A stretch of 64,000 bases of DNA from UBA1479 sp048263775 (GTDB lineage Bacteria > Pseudomonadota > Alphaproteobacteria > Rhodospirillales > Casp-alpha2): assembly GCA_048263775.1 (NCBI GenBank), contig JBLXDU010000006.1, positions 124,001 through 188,000 on the forward strand, written 5' to 3'. Under the pieces are notes generated by a model. The model was not told the DNA's origin. It searched no databases and saw nothing but the letters and a program-made list of their open reading frames with translations. Below, one piece after another: positions 36,100 through 45,096 of this stretch (within the stretch, counting starts at the first letter, position 1; each line of letters opens with the position of its first letter). The position numbers and the translations under genes were made by a program.

Positions 36100-36957
36100 T
36101 TAGGTAACGACCGGCGTATCCTGCCGCGCACCCCATTCGGACCAGGAGCCGTCATAGACCGCGACGTCTTCCTTGCCGATCAGGTAAAGCGCCAGGGCGG
36201 CATAGCAGGCCGTCACGCCGGACCCGCAGCTGGTCACCAGTGGTCGGTTGAGGTCGACCCCCGCCTTGTCGGCCAGGGCCTTGATCTCTTCGGCCGAGCG
36301 CATGGTGCAGTTCTTACCCGCGTCCATTAGATCGCCGTAAGGCAGGTTCAGCGCGCCGGGCATATGGCCGGAGCGCATGCCCGCGCGCGGTTCCGGTGAG
36401 GTGCCTGCAAAGCGACCGGCGGCGCGCACGTCGAGAACGTCCTCGCCCTTGCCGTCAATATTGGCCATGACCTGATCGACCGTGCGCACCATCAAATGGT
36501 TTTCGCGGGGCGTGAAATGGCGTTCCTGCGGATTGGGTTCGATATCGGTCACCGGGCGGTTTTCCGCCAGCCACTTGGGCAGGCCGCCGTCCATCACGCA
36601 GACGTCGTCATGGCCGAACAGGCGGAACATCCACCACACCCGGGCCGCTGCCATGCCGCCGCCGTTGTGGTCGTAACAGACGATGCGGTTGCCGTCGCCC
36701 AGGCCCAATTTGCGCACTTTGGCCGAGAAGATATGCGCCGGTGGGATCATATGGGGCAGGGAGTTGTCAGGATCCTTGACGTCATCGATGTCGAAGAACA
36801 CGGCGCCGTCGAGGTGCTGCTTGGTGTATTCCTCCCGTCCGTTGCGGCCGTCGTTGGGCAGGTAGTAGGTGCAATCGACGATGCGCACGTCGGGGGCCGC
36901 CATGTGATCGGCGACCCAGTCGGTGGAAACCAGGGCCTGCGGGTTCGAATAGGGCAT
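36100..36957 (-). CDS. sseA: 3-mercaptopyruvate sulfurtransferase
   Basis: A 285-residue two-domain rhodanese. The catalytic Cys244 lies in CGSGVTAC, the motif characteristic of mercaptopyruvate sulfurtransferases rather than thiosulfate rhodaneses. The enzyme moves sulfur from 3-mercaptopyruvate to thiol acceptors in cysteine breakdown. The gene lies 21 bases after cysK on the same strand, so production and breakdown of cysteine sulfur are encoded together. Confidence 0.95.
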   Translation of the reverse strand: MPYSNPQALVSTDWVADHMAAPDVRIVDCTYYLPNDGRNGREEYTKQHLDGAVFFDIDDVKDPDNSLPHMIPPAHIFSAKVRKLGLGDGNRIVCYDHNGGGMAAARVWWMFRLFGHDDVCVMDGGLPKWLAENRPVTDIEPNPQERHFTPRENHLMVRTVDQVMANIDGKGEDVLDVRAAGRFAGTSPEPRAGMRSGHMPGALNLPYGDLMDAGKNCTMRSAEEIKALADKAGVDLNRPLVTSCGSGVTACYAALALYLIGKEDVAVYDGSWSEWGARQDTPVVT

Positions 36958-36978
36958 GGGGCTGTTCCTTCTTGGCGA

Positions 36979-37983
36979 TCAGGGCAGAAAGTCCGGGACC
37001 GGCAGGCCCTTGGACTTCAGGAAATCGCGGTTGAACAGCTTTGACGTATAGCGCGTGCCGATGTCGCAGAGGATGGTGACGATGGTCTTGCCCGGGCCCA
37101 GTTCCTTGGCCAGGCGCACGGCGCCCGCCACGTTGATGCCCGACGAGCCGCCGAGCACCAGGCCTTCGTCCTTGATCAGGTCGAAGATCAGCGGCACGGC
37201 TTCCTGGTCGTCGATGGAATAAGGCTGATCGATCTTCAAGTCCTCGATGATCGCGGTGACACGGCCCAGGCCGATGCCTTCGGTGATCGAGCCGCCTTCG
37301 GTCGCCTTGGCCTCGCCATCCTTGAACAGGTGGTACATGGCCGCCCCCTTGGGGTCGGCGCAGCCGACGACGATGTTGGGGTTCTTCTCGCGCAGGAAGG
37401 TGGAGGTCCCGGCCAGGGTGCCGCCGGTGCCGACGGCGCAGATGAAGCCGTCGACCTTGCCGCCGGTCTGTTCCCAGATTTCCGGGCCCGTGGAATGGTA
37501 GTGGGCGCGGCGGTTGTCCAGGTTGTTCCACTGGTCGGCGAACAGCACGCCGTTTTCTTCCGTCGCGGCCAGTTCCTCTGCCATGCGCCGGGCGATGTGC
37601 TGATAGTTGTTGGGGTCGGAATAGGGCAGGGCCGGGACTTCGACCAGCTTGGCGCCGCACAGGCGCAACATGTCCTTCTTTTCCTGGCTCTGGGTTTCCG
37701 GAATGACGATGGTGGTGCGGTAGCCCCGCGCGTTGGCGACCAGGGCCAAGCCGATGCCCGTGTTGCCGGCCGTACCCTCGACGATCAGGCCGCCGGGCTT
37801 CAGGTCGCCGCGCTTTTCGGCCTCCAGGATCATGTGGCGGGCTGGGCGGTCCTTCACGGATTGGCCGGGGTTGAGGAATTCGGCCTTGCCCAGGATTTCA
37901 CAGCCCGTCGCCTCGGACAGTTTGTTCAGACGAATAAGTGGCGTGTTCCCGATGGCGTCCACCAGGCCCTTCTTGATGTTCAT
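36979..37983 (-). CDS. cysK: Cysteine synthase A (O-acetylserine sulfhydrylase)
   Basis: A 334-residue PLP enzyme that forms cysteine from O-acetylserine and sulfide. Lys44 (PGQSVKDR) is the PLP lysine, GTAGNTGIG near residue 70 is the substrate loop, and GTGGTLAG near 185 is the phosphate-binding glycine loop. The sequence resembles the CysK group with a C-terminal region found in alphaproteobacterial and fungal forms. It is probably co-transcribed with sseA and divergent from the enoyl-CoA hydratase gene. Confidence 0.94.
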   Translation of the reverse strand: MNIKKGLVDAIGNTPLIRLNKLSEATGCEILGKAEFLNPGQSVKDRPARHMILEAEKRGDLKPGGLIVEGTAGNTGIGLALVANARGYRTTIVIPETQSQEKKDMLRLCGAKLVEVPALPYSDPNNYQHIARRMAEELAATEENGVLFADQWNNLDNRRAHYHSTGPEIWEQTGGKVDGFICAVGTGGTLAGTSTFLREKNPNIVVGCADPKGAAMYHLFKDGEAKATEGGSITEGIGLGRVTAIIEDLKIDQPYSIDDQEAVPLIFDLIKDEGLVLGGSSGINVAGAVRLAKELGPGKTIVTILCDIGTRYTSKLFNRDFLKSKGLPVPDFLP

Positions 37984-38183
37984 GTATTTGGGTTCCGTCC
38001 CTAGAGGTTCTTCAGCTTGGGTTTGTTGGGGTTTTCGGCAACATAACCGTGCCCGCAGGGGCGATCAAGGCGCGGGCATTGGATTTCGCGCGGTTTTCCT
38101 GTTCCGTCAGGCCGGTGGTTGGCGCTATTCTCCCCGCCCGCCGGGACGGACACGAAACAAATAAACCAGAATGGAGAACGAAC

Positions 38184-38975
38184 ATGGCCGACGAACCGGT
38201 CCTTGTAGAGATTGACGGACGTGGTGTGGCCACGGTCACGCTGAACCGGCCCGAAGTCAACAACGCCTACAACGGCGAGATGATTGATGTCCTGCTGTCG
38301 GGAATCAAAAGCCTGTCCGCCAACGATGCTGTGCGCCTGATTGTGCTGCGCGGCGCGGGCAAGCATTTCCAGGCCGGGGCCGACCTGAAATGGCTGTTGT
38401 CTGTTTCCGAGAAGTCGGAAGCCGAAAACCTGGAAGTCTCCCGGCGCACGGAAACCGTTGTGCGGCTGCTCGACACTTGTCCCAAGCCGACGGTCGCCGT
38501 GGTGCAGGGGTTCTGCGTCGGCGGCGGCACCGGCGTGATCGCAGCCTGCGACGTGGTGATCGCCGCGTCGGATGCCACCTTCACCATTTCCGAAGTTCGC
38601 TGGGGCCTGATCCCGCAGCCGATCCTGCCGCAGTTGATCGCCGCCATGGGATCACGCAACGTGCGCCGCTATGCCCTGACCGCCGAACGCTTTTCCGCCG
38701 ATCAGGCCAATAACATGGGGCTCGTCCATGAAGTGGCACCCCCCATGCAGCTGGAACGCACGGCGGAAAAAACGATCGAGGCCTTCCTGCGCAGCGGCCC
38801 CGACGCGGTGACTCAGACCAAGGCCAAGATTTTGGAGCTTGCGGAAACCAGCATCGACGAGGCGACGGCCGAAGAATTGGCCCGTCTGCATTCGGAAAAG
38901 CGCCAATCGGCCGAAGCCAGCGAAGGGCTTGCGGCGTTTATCGAAAAGCGCAATCCAAGCTGGTTCAAGGAATAG
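38184..38975 (+). CDS. Enoyl-CoA hydratase/isomerase family protein
   Basis: A 263-residue crotonase-fold enzyme. The oxyanion-hole regions are AGKHFQAGADLKWL near residues 63-76 and VVQGFCVGGGTGVIAACD near 109-126. The usual catalytic Glu positions are partly changed (ISEVRWGLIPQPILPQL), so the precise reaction (hydratase, isomerase or methylglutaconyl-type) is open. I use ATG 38184 after GGAGA; the frame extends upstream without homology. It may act in branched-chain or fatty-acid degradation. Confidence 0.9.
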   Translation: MADEPVLVEIDGRGVATVTLNRPEVNNAYNGEMIDVLLSGIKSLSANDAVRLIVLRGAGKHFQAGADLKWLLSVSEKSEAENLEVSRRTETVVRLLDTCPKPTVAVVQGFCVGGGTGVIAACDVVIAASDATFTISEVRWGLIPQPILPQLIAAMGSRNVRRYALTAERFSADQANNMGLVHEVAPPMQLERTAEKTIEAFLRSGPDAVTQTKAKILELAETSIDEATAEELARLHSEKRQSAEASEGLAAFIEKRNPSWFKE

Positions 38976-38984
38976 GGTGGCCGT

Positions 38985-39611
38985 TCACGCCCACTCCCGG
39001 CGCACGGCATCGCGGTTCAACTGCAGCCATTGCAGGCAAATGATGATGGTGCCGTTGTTGATGGTGCCGTCGGCGACCATGCGGAAGGCATCCTCCGCCG
39101 GGACCGTAAACACGCGGATGTCCTCGTTTTCGTGGTCCAGGCCATGGATGCCGCCGGCATCCGTGGCATCGACTCTCCCTAGGTAGAGGCGAATGGTTTC
39201 CGACGAACAGCCGGGGGTCACCAGATAGCTGGTGATTGGTTTGAGGGCGAGGAGTTCGCGTCCGCATTCTTCCATGGTCTCTCTTGCCGCGACCTCGTCA
39301 GGGTGTTCGCCGTCCTCGACGATGCCGGCGACGATCTCGATCAGCCAGGGAGAGGGCACTTTGCCGCCCCAATTGGGCGACGGTGCACTGGCGGCGGCCC
39401 CCACGCGGAACTGTTCGATCAGCACGACCTCGTCGCGGATGGGATCATAGGGCAGGACGGCGACCGCATGGCCGCGTTCCAGGCATTCGCGGGTAAATTC
39501 GTTGCTCCAGCCGCCCGCGAACAGGCGGTGACGGATGCGCCATTCCTCCATGCGGAAATAGCCCTGGAACACTTGGCGCCGCGCCAATACATCAAGATCG
39601 TCACTGTCCAT
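38985..39611 (-). CDS. NUDIX hydrolase, ADP-ribose pyrophosphatase type
   Basis: A 208-residue enzyme. The Nudix box is G-x5-E-x7-RETxEE, beginning GIVEDGE near residue 101. The preceding substrate domain (VLPYDPIRDEVVLIEQFR) and the length fit ADP-sugar diphosphatases of the NudF/TrgB type, which hydrolyse ADP-ribose or related sugars. The start at ATG 39611 has AAGGCGA upstream. It is divergent from the hydrolase-OsmC gene. Confidence 0.92.
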   Translation of the reverse strand: MDSDDLDVLARRQVFQGYFRMEEWRIRHRLFAGGWSNEFTRECLERGHAVAVLPYDPIRDEVVLIEQFRVGAAASAPSPNWGGKVPSPWLIEIVAGIVEDGEHPDEVAARETMEECGRELLALKPITSYLVTPGCSSETIRLYLGRVDATDAGGIHGLDHENEDIRVFTVPAEDAFRMVADGTINNGTIIICLQWLQLNRDAVRREWA

Positions 39612-39697
39612 CAGACATCGCCTTTTCATGCTGCGGCGGTAGTATGGTCATCTCTGGTTTCATATCAACGACATCTCCCCGACGAAAGGCCGCCGCC

Positions 39698-40927
39698 ATG
39701 ACGACAAGCGAAAAGGTATCCTTCCCCGGCGCCCTGGGTGAAACCCTGGCCGCGCGCCTTGACCTGCCGGACAGCCCGCCCCGGGCTTATGCCCTTTGGG
39801 CGCACTGTTTTTCCTGCACCAAGGACGTGTTCGCGGCGTCGCGGGTGGCGCGAGCGCTGACGGAAAAAGGCATCGCCGTGCTGCGTTTCGACTTCACGGG
39901 CCTGGGCGCCAGCGAAGGGGACTTCGCCAATACCAATTTTTCCTCCAACGTCGGCGATCTGGTCGCGGCGGCGGACTGGATGCGGGATAACCTGGAAGCC
40001 CCCGCCATGCTGCTGGGCCATTCGCTCGGCGGTGCGGCGGTTCTGGTGGCGGCGGCCCGGGTGCCCGAGGCCAAGGCGGTGATCACCATCGGGGCGCCTG
40101 CGGACGTTGCTCATGTCGCCCACAATTTTCAGGAGTCCGTCGAAGAGATCGAAGCCAAGGGCGAGGCCGAGGTGCTGCTGGTCGGCCGTCCGTTCCGCAT
40201 CAAGAAACAGTTCCTCGACGACATCCGGGCGCAGAACGTTCAGGATGCCGTGTCGGGGCTGAAAAAGGCGCTGTTGATCTTCCATTCACCGGTCGACGCC
40301 ACGGTGAGCATCGACAATGCCGCCGCCATCTATGGCGCGGCCAAGCATCCGAAAAGCTTCGTGTCCCTGGACGATGCCGACCACATGCTGTCGCGCAAGG
40401 AAGACGCCGAATACGTCGCCGGCGTGATCGCGGCCTGGGCACAGCGCTATGTCTGCCTGGGCGACGCGCCGGCATCGCGCATCGCACCCCAGGCCGTGCC
40501 GGGCACGGTGGTGGTCGAGGAAATAGGCCAGGGCAAGTTCCAGAACGCGGTTTCCGTCGGCGGGCGGCACGTGTTGTTGGCGGACGAACCCGCGGACGTG
40601 GGTGGCACGGACACGGGGCCCGGGCCCTATGACTTCCTGCTCACGGCGCTCGGCGCCTGCACGGCGATGACCATCCGCATGTACGCGGACCTGAAGAAAC
40701 TGCCGCTGACCAAGGTTCGCGTGACCCTGACCCATGATAAAATTCATGCCGAGGACTGCAGCGATTGCGACACCAAGGTGGGTAAGCTCGACCGCATCGT
40801 CCGCGACTTGCATTTCGAAGGCGACCTGAGCGACGAACAGAAAGCGAAGCTGCTGGAAATTGCCGACAAATGCCCGGTTCACAAAACCCTGCATTCCGAG
40901 ATCGTCGAGGAAAGTCGATTGGTCTAG
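39698..40927 (+). CDS. Alpha/beta hydrolase-OsmC fusion protein
   Basis: A 409-residue two-domain protein. Residues 1-250 form an alpha/beta hydrolase with nucleophile Ser109 (GHSLGG) and a late His in DADHMLS near 230. Residues 270-409 form an OsmC/Ohr-type domain with cysteines in LGACTAMTIRMY near 325 and KCPVHKTL near 393, which serve in peroxide reduction in this family. The fusion is known in proteobacteria. The hydrolase may release a substrate for the redox domain; that is inference. The start at ATG 39698 fits the domain border. Confidence 0.93.
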   Translation: MTTSEKVSFPGALGETLAARLDLPDSPPRAYALWAHCFSCTKDVFAASRVARALTEKGIAVLRFDFTGLGASEGDFANTNFSSNVGDLVAAADWMRDNLEAPAMLLGHSLGGAAVLVAAARVPEAKAVITIGAPADVAHVAHNFQESVEEIEAKGEAEVLLVGRPFRIKKQFLDDIRAQNVQDAVSGLKKALLIFHSPVDATVSIDNAAAIYGAAKHPKSFVSLDDADHMLSRKEDAEYVAGVIAAWAQRYVCLGDAPASRIAPQAVPGTVVVEEIGQGKFQNAVSVGGRHVLLADEPADVGGTDTGPGPYDFLLTALGACTAMTIRMYADLKKLPLTKVRVTLTHDKIHAEDCSDCDTKVGKLDRIVRDLHFEGDLSDEQKAKLLEIADKCPVHKTLHSEIVEESRLV

Positions 40928-40963
40928 GCTGAAGGCTGCATACACGCCAAGGGGAGGATGCAA

Positions 40964-41995
40964 ATGACCAAGAAACTGATCCCGACGACCCTCGTCGGCA
41001 GCTATCCGCAGCCAGCCTGGCTGGTCGATAAGGACAAGATGCTGGGCTCCGCCCCGCCGCGCGTGCGCATGAAGGACGTGTGGAAGGTATCGGCTGATGA
41101 ACTGGACGAAGCCCAGGACGACGCCACCTTGACCGCCATCCATGACCAGGAACGGGCCGGGATCGACATCCTGTCCGATGGCGAAATCCGCCGCGAAAGC
41201 TATTTCAACCGCTTCGCCAATGCACTGGACGGCATCGACATCGACAATCCGGCCATGGTTCCCAACCGGCGCGGCGTCGCCGTGCCAGTGCCGCGCGTGG
41301 TCGGCGAAATTAAGCGCACGACCCCCGTACAGGTGCGCGACGTGGAATTCCTGCGCGCCCATACGGACCGTTCCATCAAGATCACGATCCCCGGCGCCTT
41401 CACCATGGCCAAGCTGGCCAAGGACGAGCACTACGGCGACACGGCGGCCCTGATTTCGGCCTATGCCAAGGCGGTGAACGAAGAAATCCGCGATCTCAAG
41501 GCGGCCGGCGCCGACGTCATCCAGATCGACGAGCCCTACATGCAAGCCAACCCGGAAGAGGCTGAGAAATTTGGCGTATCGGCCATCAATCAGGCCCTGG
41601 ACGGCATCGGGGGGGAGACCGTCGTGCACCTGTGCTTCGGTTATGCCTACGTCGTCAAGGACAAGCCCGTGGGCTATTCCTTCCTGCCGCAATTGGATAC
41701 CTGCTCGGCGGGGGCGATCTCCATCGAGGCGGCGCAGCCCGATCTCGATCCGGCGATCCTTGAAAAATTGCCGAGTAAGAAAATCATGTTTGGCGTGCTC
41801 AGTTTGGGCACGGAAGAGGTCGAGACAGCGGAGATGGTCGCTGATCGCCTACGGGGTGCCCTGAAGTATATCGCACCGGACCGCCTCATTGCGGCGCCCG
41901 ATTGCGGCATGAAGTATCTGCCGCGCGAAGTTGCCTTCGGCAAGCTGAAGGCAATGGTGGATGGTGCGGCCATGGTACGGGCTGAGCTGGGCTGA
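40964..41995 (+). CDS. MetE C-terminal-like cobalamin-independent methionine synthase family protein
   Basis: A 343-residue protein corresponding to the catalytic C-terminal half of MetE. The zinc ligands are visible as VHLCFG (His and Cys, near residue 225) and APDCGMKYLPRE (Cys near 313). No N-terminal MetE domain is present, so it belongs to the short 'core' forms whose methyl donor may not be methyl-tetrahydrofolate triglutamate. ATG 40964 is six bases after GGGGAGG; an ATG two codons earlier is too close to that site. Confidence 0.9.
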   Translation: MTKKLIPTTLVGSYPQPAWLVDKDKMLGSAPPRVRMKDVWKVSADELDEAQDDATLTAIHDQERAGIDILSDGEIRRESYFNRFANALDGIDIDNPAMVPNRRGVAVPVPRVVGEIKRTTPVQVRDVEFLRAHTDRSIKITIPGAFTMAKLAKDEHYGDTAALISAYAKAVNEEIRDLKAAGADVIQIDEPYMQANPEEAEKFGVSAINQALDGIGGETVVHLCFGYAYVVKDKPVGYSFLPQLDTCSAGAISIEAAQPDLDPAILEKLPSKKIMFGVLSLGTEEVETAEMVADRLRGALKYIAPDRLIAAPDCGMKYLPREVAFGKLKAMVDGAAMVRAELG

Positions 41996-42010
41996 GTCCC
42001 TTAAATATCT

Positions 42011-42048
42011 AAATAACGAATATTAATGTGCAAAAGAATTCGTTATTT
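42011..42048. repeat. AT-rich inverted repeat upstream of small Lys/Pro/Ala protein
   Basis: AAATAACGAAT (42011-42021) and ATTCGTTATTT (42038-42048) are perfect 11-base inverted repeats with a 16-base spacer. They lie 16 bases after the methyltransferase stop codon and about 90 bases before the small gene. This could be a terminator stem without a GC core, an operator, or a temperature-sensitive leader hairpin. Confidence 0.6.
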
Positions 42049-42139
42049 CGGCGCGAAAGTATCAGGTATTTATTCCCCTGCCGGCAATGAGCCGGTCACC
42101 GCGCCGGGGTATTCCCAGCGATTTTTGAGGAAAATGAGC

Positions 42140-42247
42140 ATGTTTTCCCGCACCAAACCCGCCACTTCCGCCGCCGGCAAGCCTGCCGCGAAACCCGCCG
42201 TCAGTAAGCCCGCCGCCAAGCCGGCAGCGCCTGCGAAGAAGAAGTAG
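42140..42247 (+). CDS. Tiny Lys/Pro/Ala-rich protein
   Basis: A 35-residue basic, low-complexity protein made of AAKPA- and SKPA-like units and ending in KKK. GAGG lies nine bases before ATG 42140, and ATG 42134 is also in frame. A strong terminator follows 38 bases later, so this is a real short transcription unit. The composition recalls the tails of histone H1-like and HU-like proteins, which suggests nucleic-acid binding; no defined function is known. Confidence 0.6.
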   Translation: MFSRTKPATSAAGKPAAKPAVSKPAAKPAAPAKKK

Positions 42248-42284
42248 TATCGCTGTTTCGGCCGTCCTGACGGCCGCGCGATCA

Positions 42285-42317
42285 GGGCCGCCGGCTTCCC
42301 CCGGCGGCCCTTTTTTT
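42285..42317 (+). terminator. Rho-independent terminator after the small Lys/Pro/Ala gene
   Basis: A perfect ten-pair stem (GGGCCGCCGG with CCGGCGGCCC, six-base loop) followed by T7. Confidence 0.95.
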
Positions 42318-42395
42318 ATGTCCAATTAGGCAAGGGGGTGGCCCGTTCCGTCCTAGTCGAATGTTTTAATATCTGGCCGTCGGTAGCGCCAGTTA

Positions 42396-42411
42396 TGGCA
42401 CGCAAATTGCT
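42396..42411 (+). promoter_or_regulatory. Sigma-54 promoter (-24/-12)
   Basis: TGGCACGCAAATTGCT has GG and GC separated by exactly ten bases and matches the RpoN consensus at nearly every position. It is oriented toward the sensor kinase gene, 152 bases downstream, within the otherwise gene-free gap 42248-42562. The leader between them contains AGCTTTTGAAAAG-type symmetry (42438-42452 region) and no intact gene. RpoN promoters need an activator protein, so the kinase or a small RNA in this leader would be made conditionally. Confidence 0.75.
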
Positions 42412-42562
42412 CTAATTATCAATAGCTAACCATGTCTGGCTTTTCAAAAGCTGCGGTGAGCGTCTAACCCGCTTGGCGCTCCCCTGAAAGTCGCGGCAGA
42501 GCCTGTGTGGAATGGAGAGGGAAAACGCCCTGGATCGCGCGACATTGGATTGAGAGAAGCAT

Positions 42563-44656
42563 TTGAAATCTCTTTGGATTTCTGTCCGTCGACTGACTTA
42601 TCTTGCACTTGCCGTGGTTGCGGTGAGCGTCGGCTTCAGCACGCGTGTCTCCACGGATCAGCACCCAGTAGCGGTTGAAACTCAACGTGAGGTTTCCGTC
42701 GCGGTGTTGCGCTCCTGGCTGCCGCAATATGACACGAATGCTGGCGGCGCGCCGATCGGCTTTGCGGTTGATGTCATGGATGCGGTGGCGGCCATGGCCG
42801 GACTTAAGGTTTCATACGTTCAGATGGAAAGTTTTCCCGACGCCATGGCGGCGCTTAGGGACGGCCGCGTCGATATCATTCCCAATATCGGGATACTGCC
42901 GCAAAGGTCCGCCACCATTGCCTTCACGGAACCGGTTGAAACCTTCAACACGCGGATCTTCGTCCGCTTCGATACCCATGATTTGGCGAGCCTGGAGGAT
43001 TTGCCGGGGCGGAATCTGGCGGTTGTCGAGAACAATATCGGGATGTTTCTGTTTCGTGACAGGACCGATATCCACCTGCACCGGTTTCCCGACGTGAAAA
43101 GCGCGTTCTTTGAACTCCTGGCCGGGCGGGTCGATGCCCTTGTGTATCCTGCCCCCGTCATTACGGCCCTTGCCCACAAGGTTGGCCTTGCAGACCGCTT
43201 TAAGGCGGTCGGCGAACCGCTGAAAGAGGTCAAGCGTGGCCTCGGCGTCCGTGCCGACGACCTTGAGCTTCTGGCATTGCTGAATGGCGCGGTCGCGCGT
43301 TTTGTCGGAACCCCGGCATATCACCGGGTTTATTCAAAATGGTACGGCACGGAAAAACCGTTTTGGAGTGCCGCGCGTGTCGGCTGGACGATGGGTGGGT
43401 TCGTTGCCTTTCTCATTCTAGGAATGTTGTGGTGGCGGTATCTGGTTGGCCTGCGAATGATTAAGACGGCCCGTGAGGGTGAAGAACGTCTGCGGGGTGC
43501 GATCGACAGCATGAACGAGGGGTTTCTGTTGTTCGACGCCAATGACCAACTGATCGCCGCGAACAAAAAATTTCACAAGATGAATGCGAACGTCCAAAAG
43601 TTCCTGGACAGAGGGGGCAGTTTCAAAGAAATCGACGAAGATGGGGGAGTCTTGGGGGGCATTTTCGATTCCTCTGGGCCTGACGGGCAGCCGGGACGGG
43701 TGCTGGGGCTCGGCGGGGAGTCCGACGCCATTCTGCGCCGGTTTGACGACGGGTTTTGGTATCTTGAGACGGTCTCGCGGACACCGGATGGAGGGCGGGC
43801 TGTTACCCTGGCCGATGTGTCGGAGTTAATGGCGGTCCAGGATGCCTTGGTCGCGGCGCGGCACGAGGCTGAATTGGCGAACAGTGCCAAGTCCGATTTT
43901 CTGGCGGTCATGAGCCACGAATTGCGCACGCCCCTGAATGCAATTCTCGGCTTCGCTGAAATAATTCGGGAGCAGTATTTCGGTGAGATCGGTGACAAGT
44001 ACAAGGAATACACGGACGACATTCTGCAGAGCGGTGAATACCTGTTGTCGCTGGTCAACGATGTCCTCGACCTTTCCGTGATTGAGGCCGGAAAACGGTC
44101 GCTGGCGATGGAAAACCTGGAGACGGCAGGCATCGTTAAGGAATGCATGCGGTCGATCGAAGACAAGGCGAAAACCAACGGCATTGCGCTGATGGCCGAC
44201 ATTCCCGACGGCTTGCCGTCGGTTTACGGTGATCGCCAAGCCCTCAAGCAAATTCTTCTCAATTTGTTTTCGAATGCCGTCAAATTCACGTCCGCCGGCG
44301 GGCGGATTCAGGTTGCCGTCAGCAGTACGAATGCGGGCGTCACGGTTGCCGTTCATGACACGGGGGTCGGAATCGCCGAGGAAAATATCCCGACGCTGAC
44401 GGAGCCGTTTTCCCAGATCATGGGGACCCCGTACCTGAGCGATAAGGGCTGGGGGCTGGGGCTGGCCATCACCAAAGCTCTCGTCGACCTTCATCATGGG
44501 TCGATGGAAATCACCAGCGATATCGGGAAGGGAACCAGGGTTGTGGTGTTTTTCCCGGCTTCCCCGTTCTTAGCTCAGACTCGGGCGGTTACCGGCGACG
44601 TCAGGTCCCGGGAATCCATGCCCAGTACCGGCCCGAGGCGCCAAGCACGGCCGTAA
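42563..44656 (+). CDS. Sensor histidine kinase with periplasmic SBP_bac_3 domain and PAS-like region
   Basis: A protein of about 697 residues. The TTG at 42563 opens an N-terminal helix (residues 9-25), followed by a solute-binding-type sensor domain (about 45-265, with GFAVDVMDAVAAMAGL and DIIPNIGILPQRS), a second helix (about 278-295), a PAS-like region (310-425) and the kinase core. The H-box is MSHELRTPLNAILGF with the phospho-histidine near 451; the N-box is NLFSNAVKF and the G-boxes are DTGVGIA and GWGLGLA. The layout is like BvgS/EvgS sensors without receiver domains. No response regulator is adjacent. A sigma-54 promoter lies upstream. Confidence 0.92.
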   Translation: MKSLWISVRRLTYLALAVVAVSVGFSTRVSTDQHPVAVETQREVSVAVLRSWLPQYDTNAGGAPIGFAVDVMDAVAAMAGLKVSYVQMESFPDAMAALRDGRVDIIPNIGILPQRSATIAFTEPVETFNTRIFVRFDTHDLASLEDLPGRNLAVVENNIGMFLFRDRTDIHLHRFPDVKSAFFELLAGRVDALVYPAPVITALAHKVGLADRFKAVGEPLKEVKRGLGVRADDLELLALLNGAVARFVGTPAYHRVYSKWYGTEKPFWSAARVGWTMGGFVAFLILGMLWWRYLVGLRMIKTAREGEERLRGAIDSMNEGFLLFDANDQLIAANKKFHKMNANVQKFLDRGGSFKEIDEDGGVLGGIFDSSGPDGQPGRVLGLGGESDAILRRFDDGFWYLETVSRTPDGGRAVTLADVSELMAVQDALVAARHEAELANSAKSDFLAVMSHELRTPLNAILGFAEIIREQYFGEIGDKYKEYTDDILQSGEYLLSLVNDVLDLSVIEAGKRSLAMENLETAGIVKECMRSIEDKAKTNGIALMADIPDGLPSVYGDRQALKQILLNLFSNAVKFTSAGGRIQVAVSSTNAGVTVAVHDTGVGIAEENIPTLTEPFSQIMGTPYLSDKGWGLGLAITKALVDLHHGSMEITSDIGKGTRVVVFFPASPFLAQTRAVTGDVRSRESMPSTGPRRQARP

Positions 44657-45080
44657 TCAGGCCGAGCACCAAGTTAATCGCGACGATGCGGCGGATGACA
44701 TTCAGGCTGGCGCCCCCCGTGGGCCAGTCCTGGGCGGCGACGGCCGCCTGAAAGGCCCGGTATGGCGCGAAGAACAGGTAAATGAACAGGGCGTTCATGA
44801 CCCAGCCGATGCCGTGCATCCAGTGAACGTGGATAGGCGCGGCAGAGAAGGTGCCGTATTGCAGGGCGATCACCGCATAACCCGATACCGGCAGGACCAA
44901 AACGGCGGCCCATACCCATAGAAAGAACCGACCGAACACGCGGTCCCACAGCTTCAGGCGTTCCGGCGGCGGCGTGATCCCGCCCACGGCGGGGCGCAGG
45001 ACCAAATAAGCGAAGAACATGCCGCCGACCCAGACGACGGCGGCGGTCGCGTGGAAACCGGTTGCAAGGGCGCTGAGCAT
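44601..45080 (-). CDS. CopD-like membrane protein
   Basis: A 159-residue protein with four predicted helices and histidines at membrane borders (FHATAAVVWVGGMFFAYL near residues 9-26, HVHWMHGIGWVMNALF near 84-99), consistent with the CopD/YkoC-like integral membrane domain that may bind heme or copper. The gene is convergent with the preceding kinase gene and the two coding regions overlap by 56 bases. It lies 16 bases after the DUF302 gene on the same strand. Confidence 0.82.
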   Translation of the reverse strand: MLSALATGFHATAAVVWVGGMFFAYLVLRPAVGGITPPPERLKLWDRVFGRFFLWVWAAVLVLPVSGYAVIALQYGTFSAAPIHVHWMHGIGWVMNALFIYLFFAPYRAFQAAVAAQDWPTGGASLNVIRRIVAINLVLGLITAVLGASGRYWAWIPGT

Positions 45081-45096
45081 GCGGATATCTGCCTTT

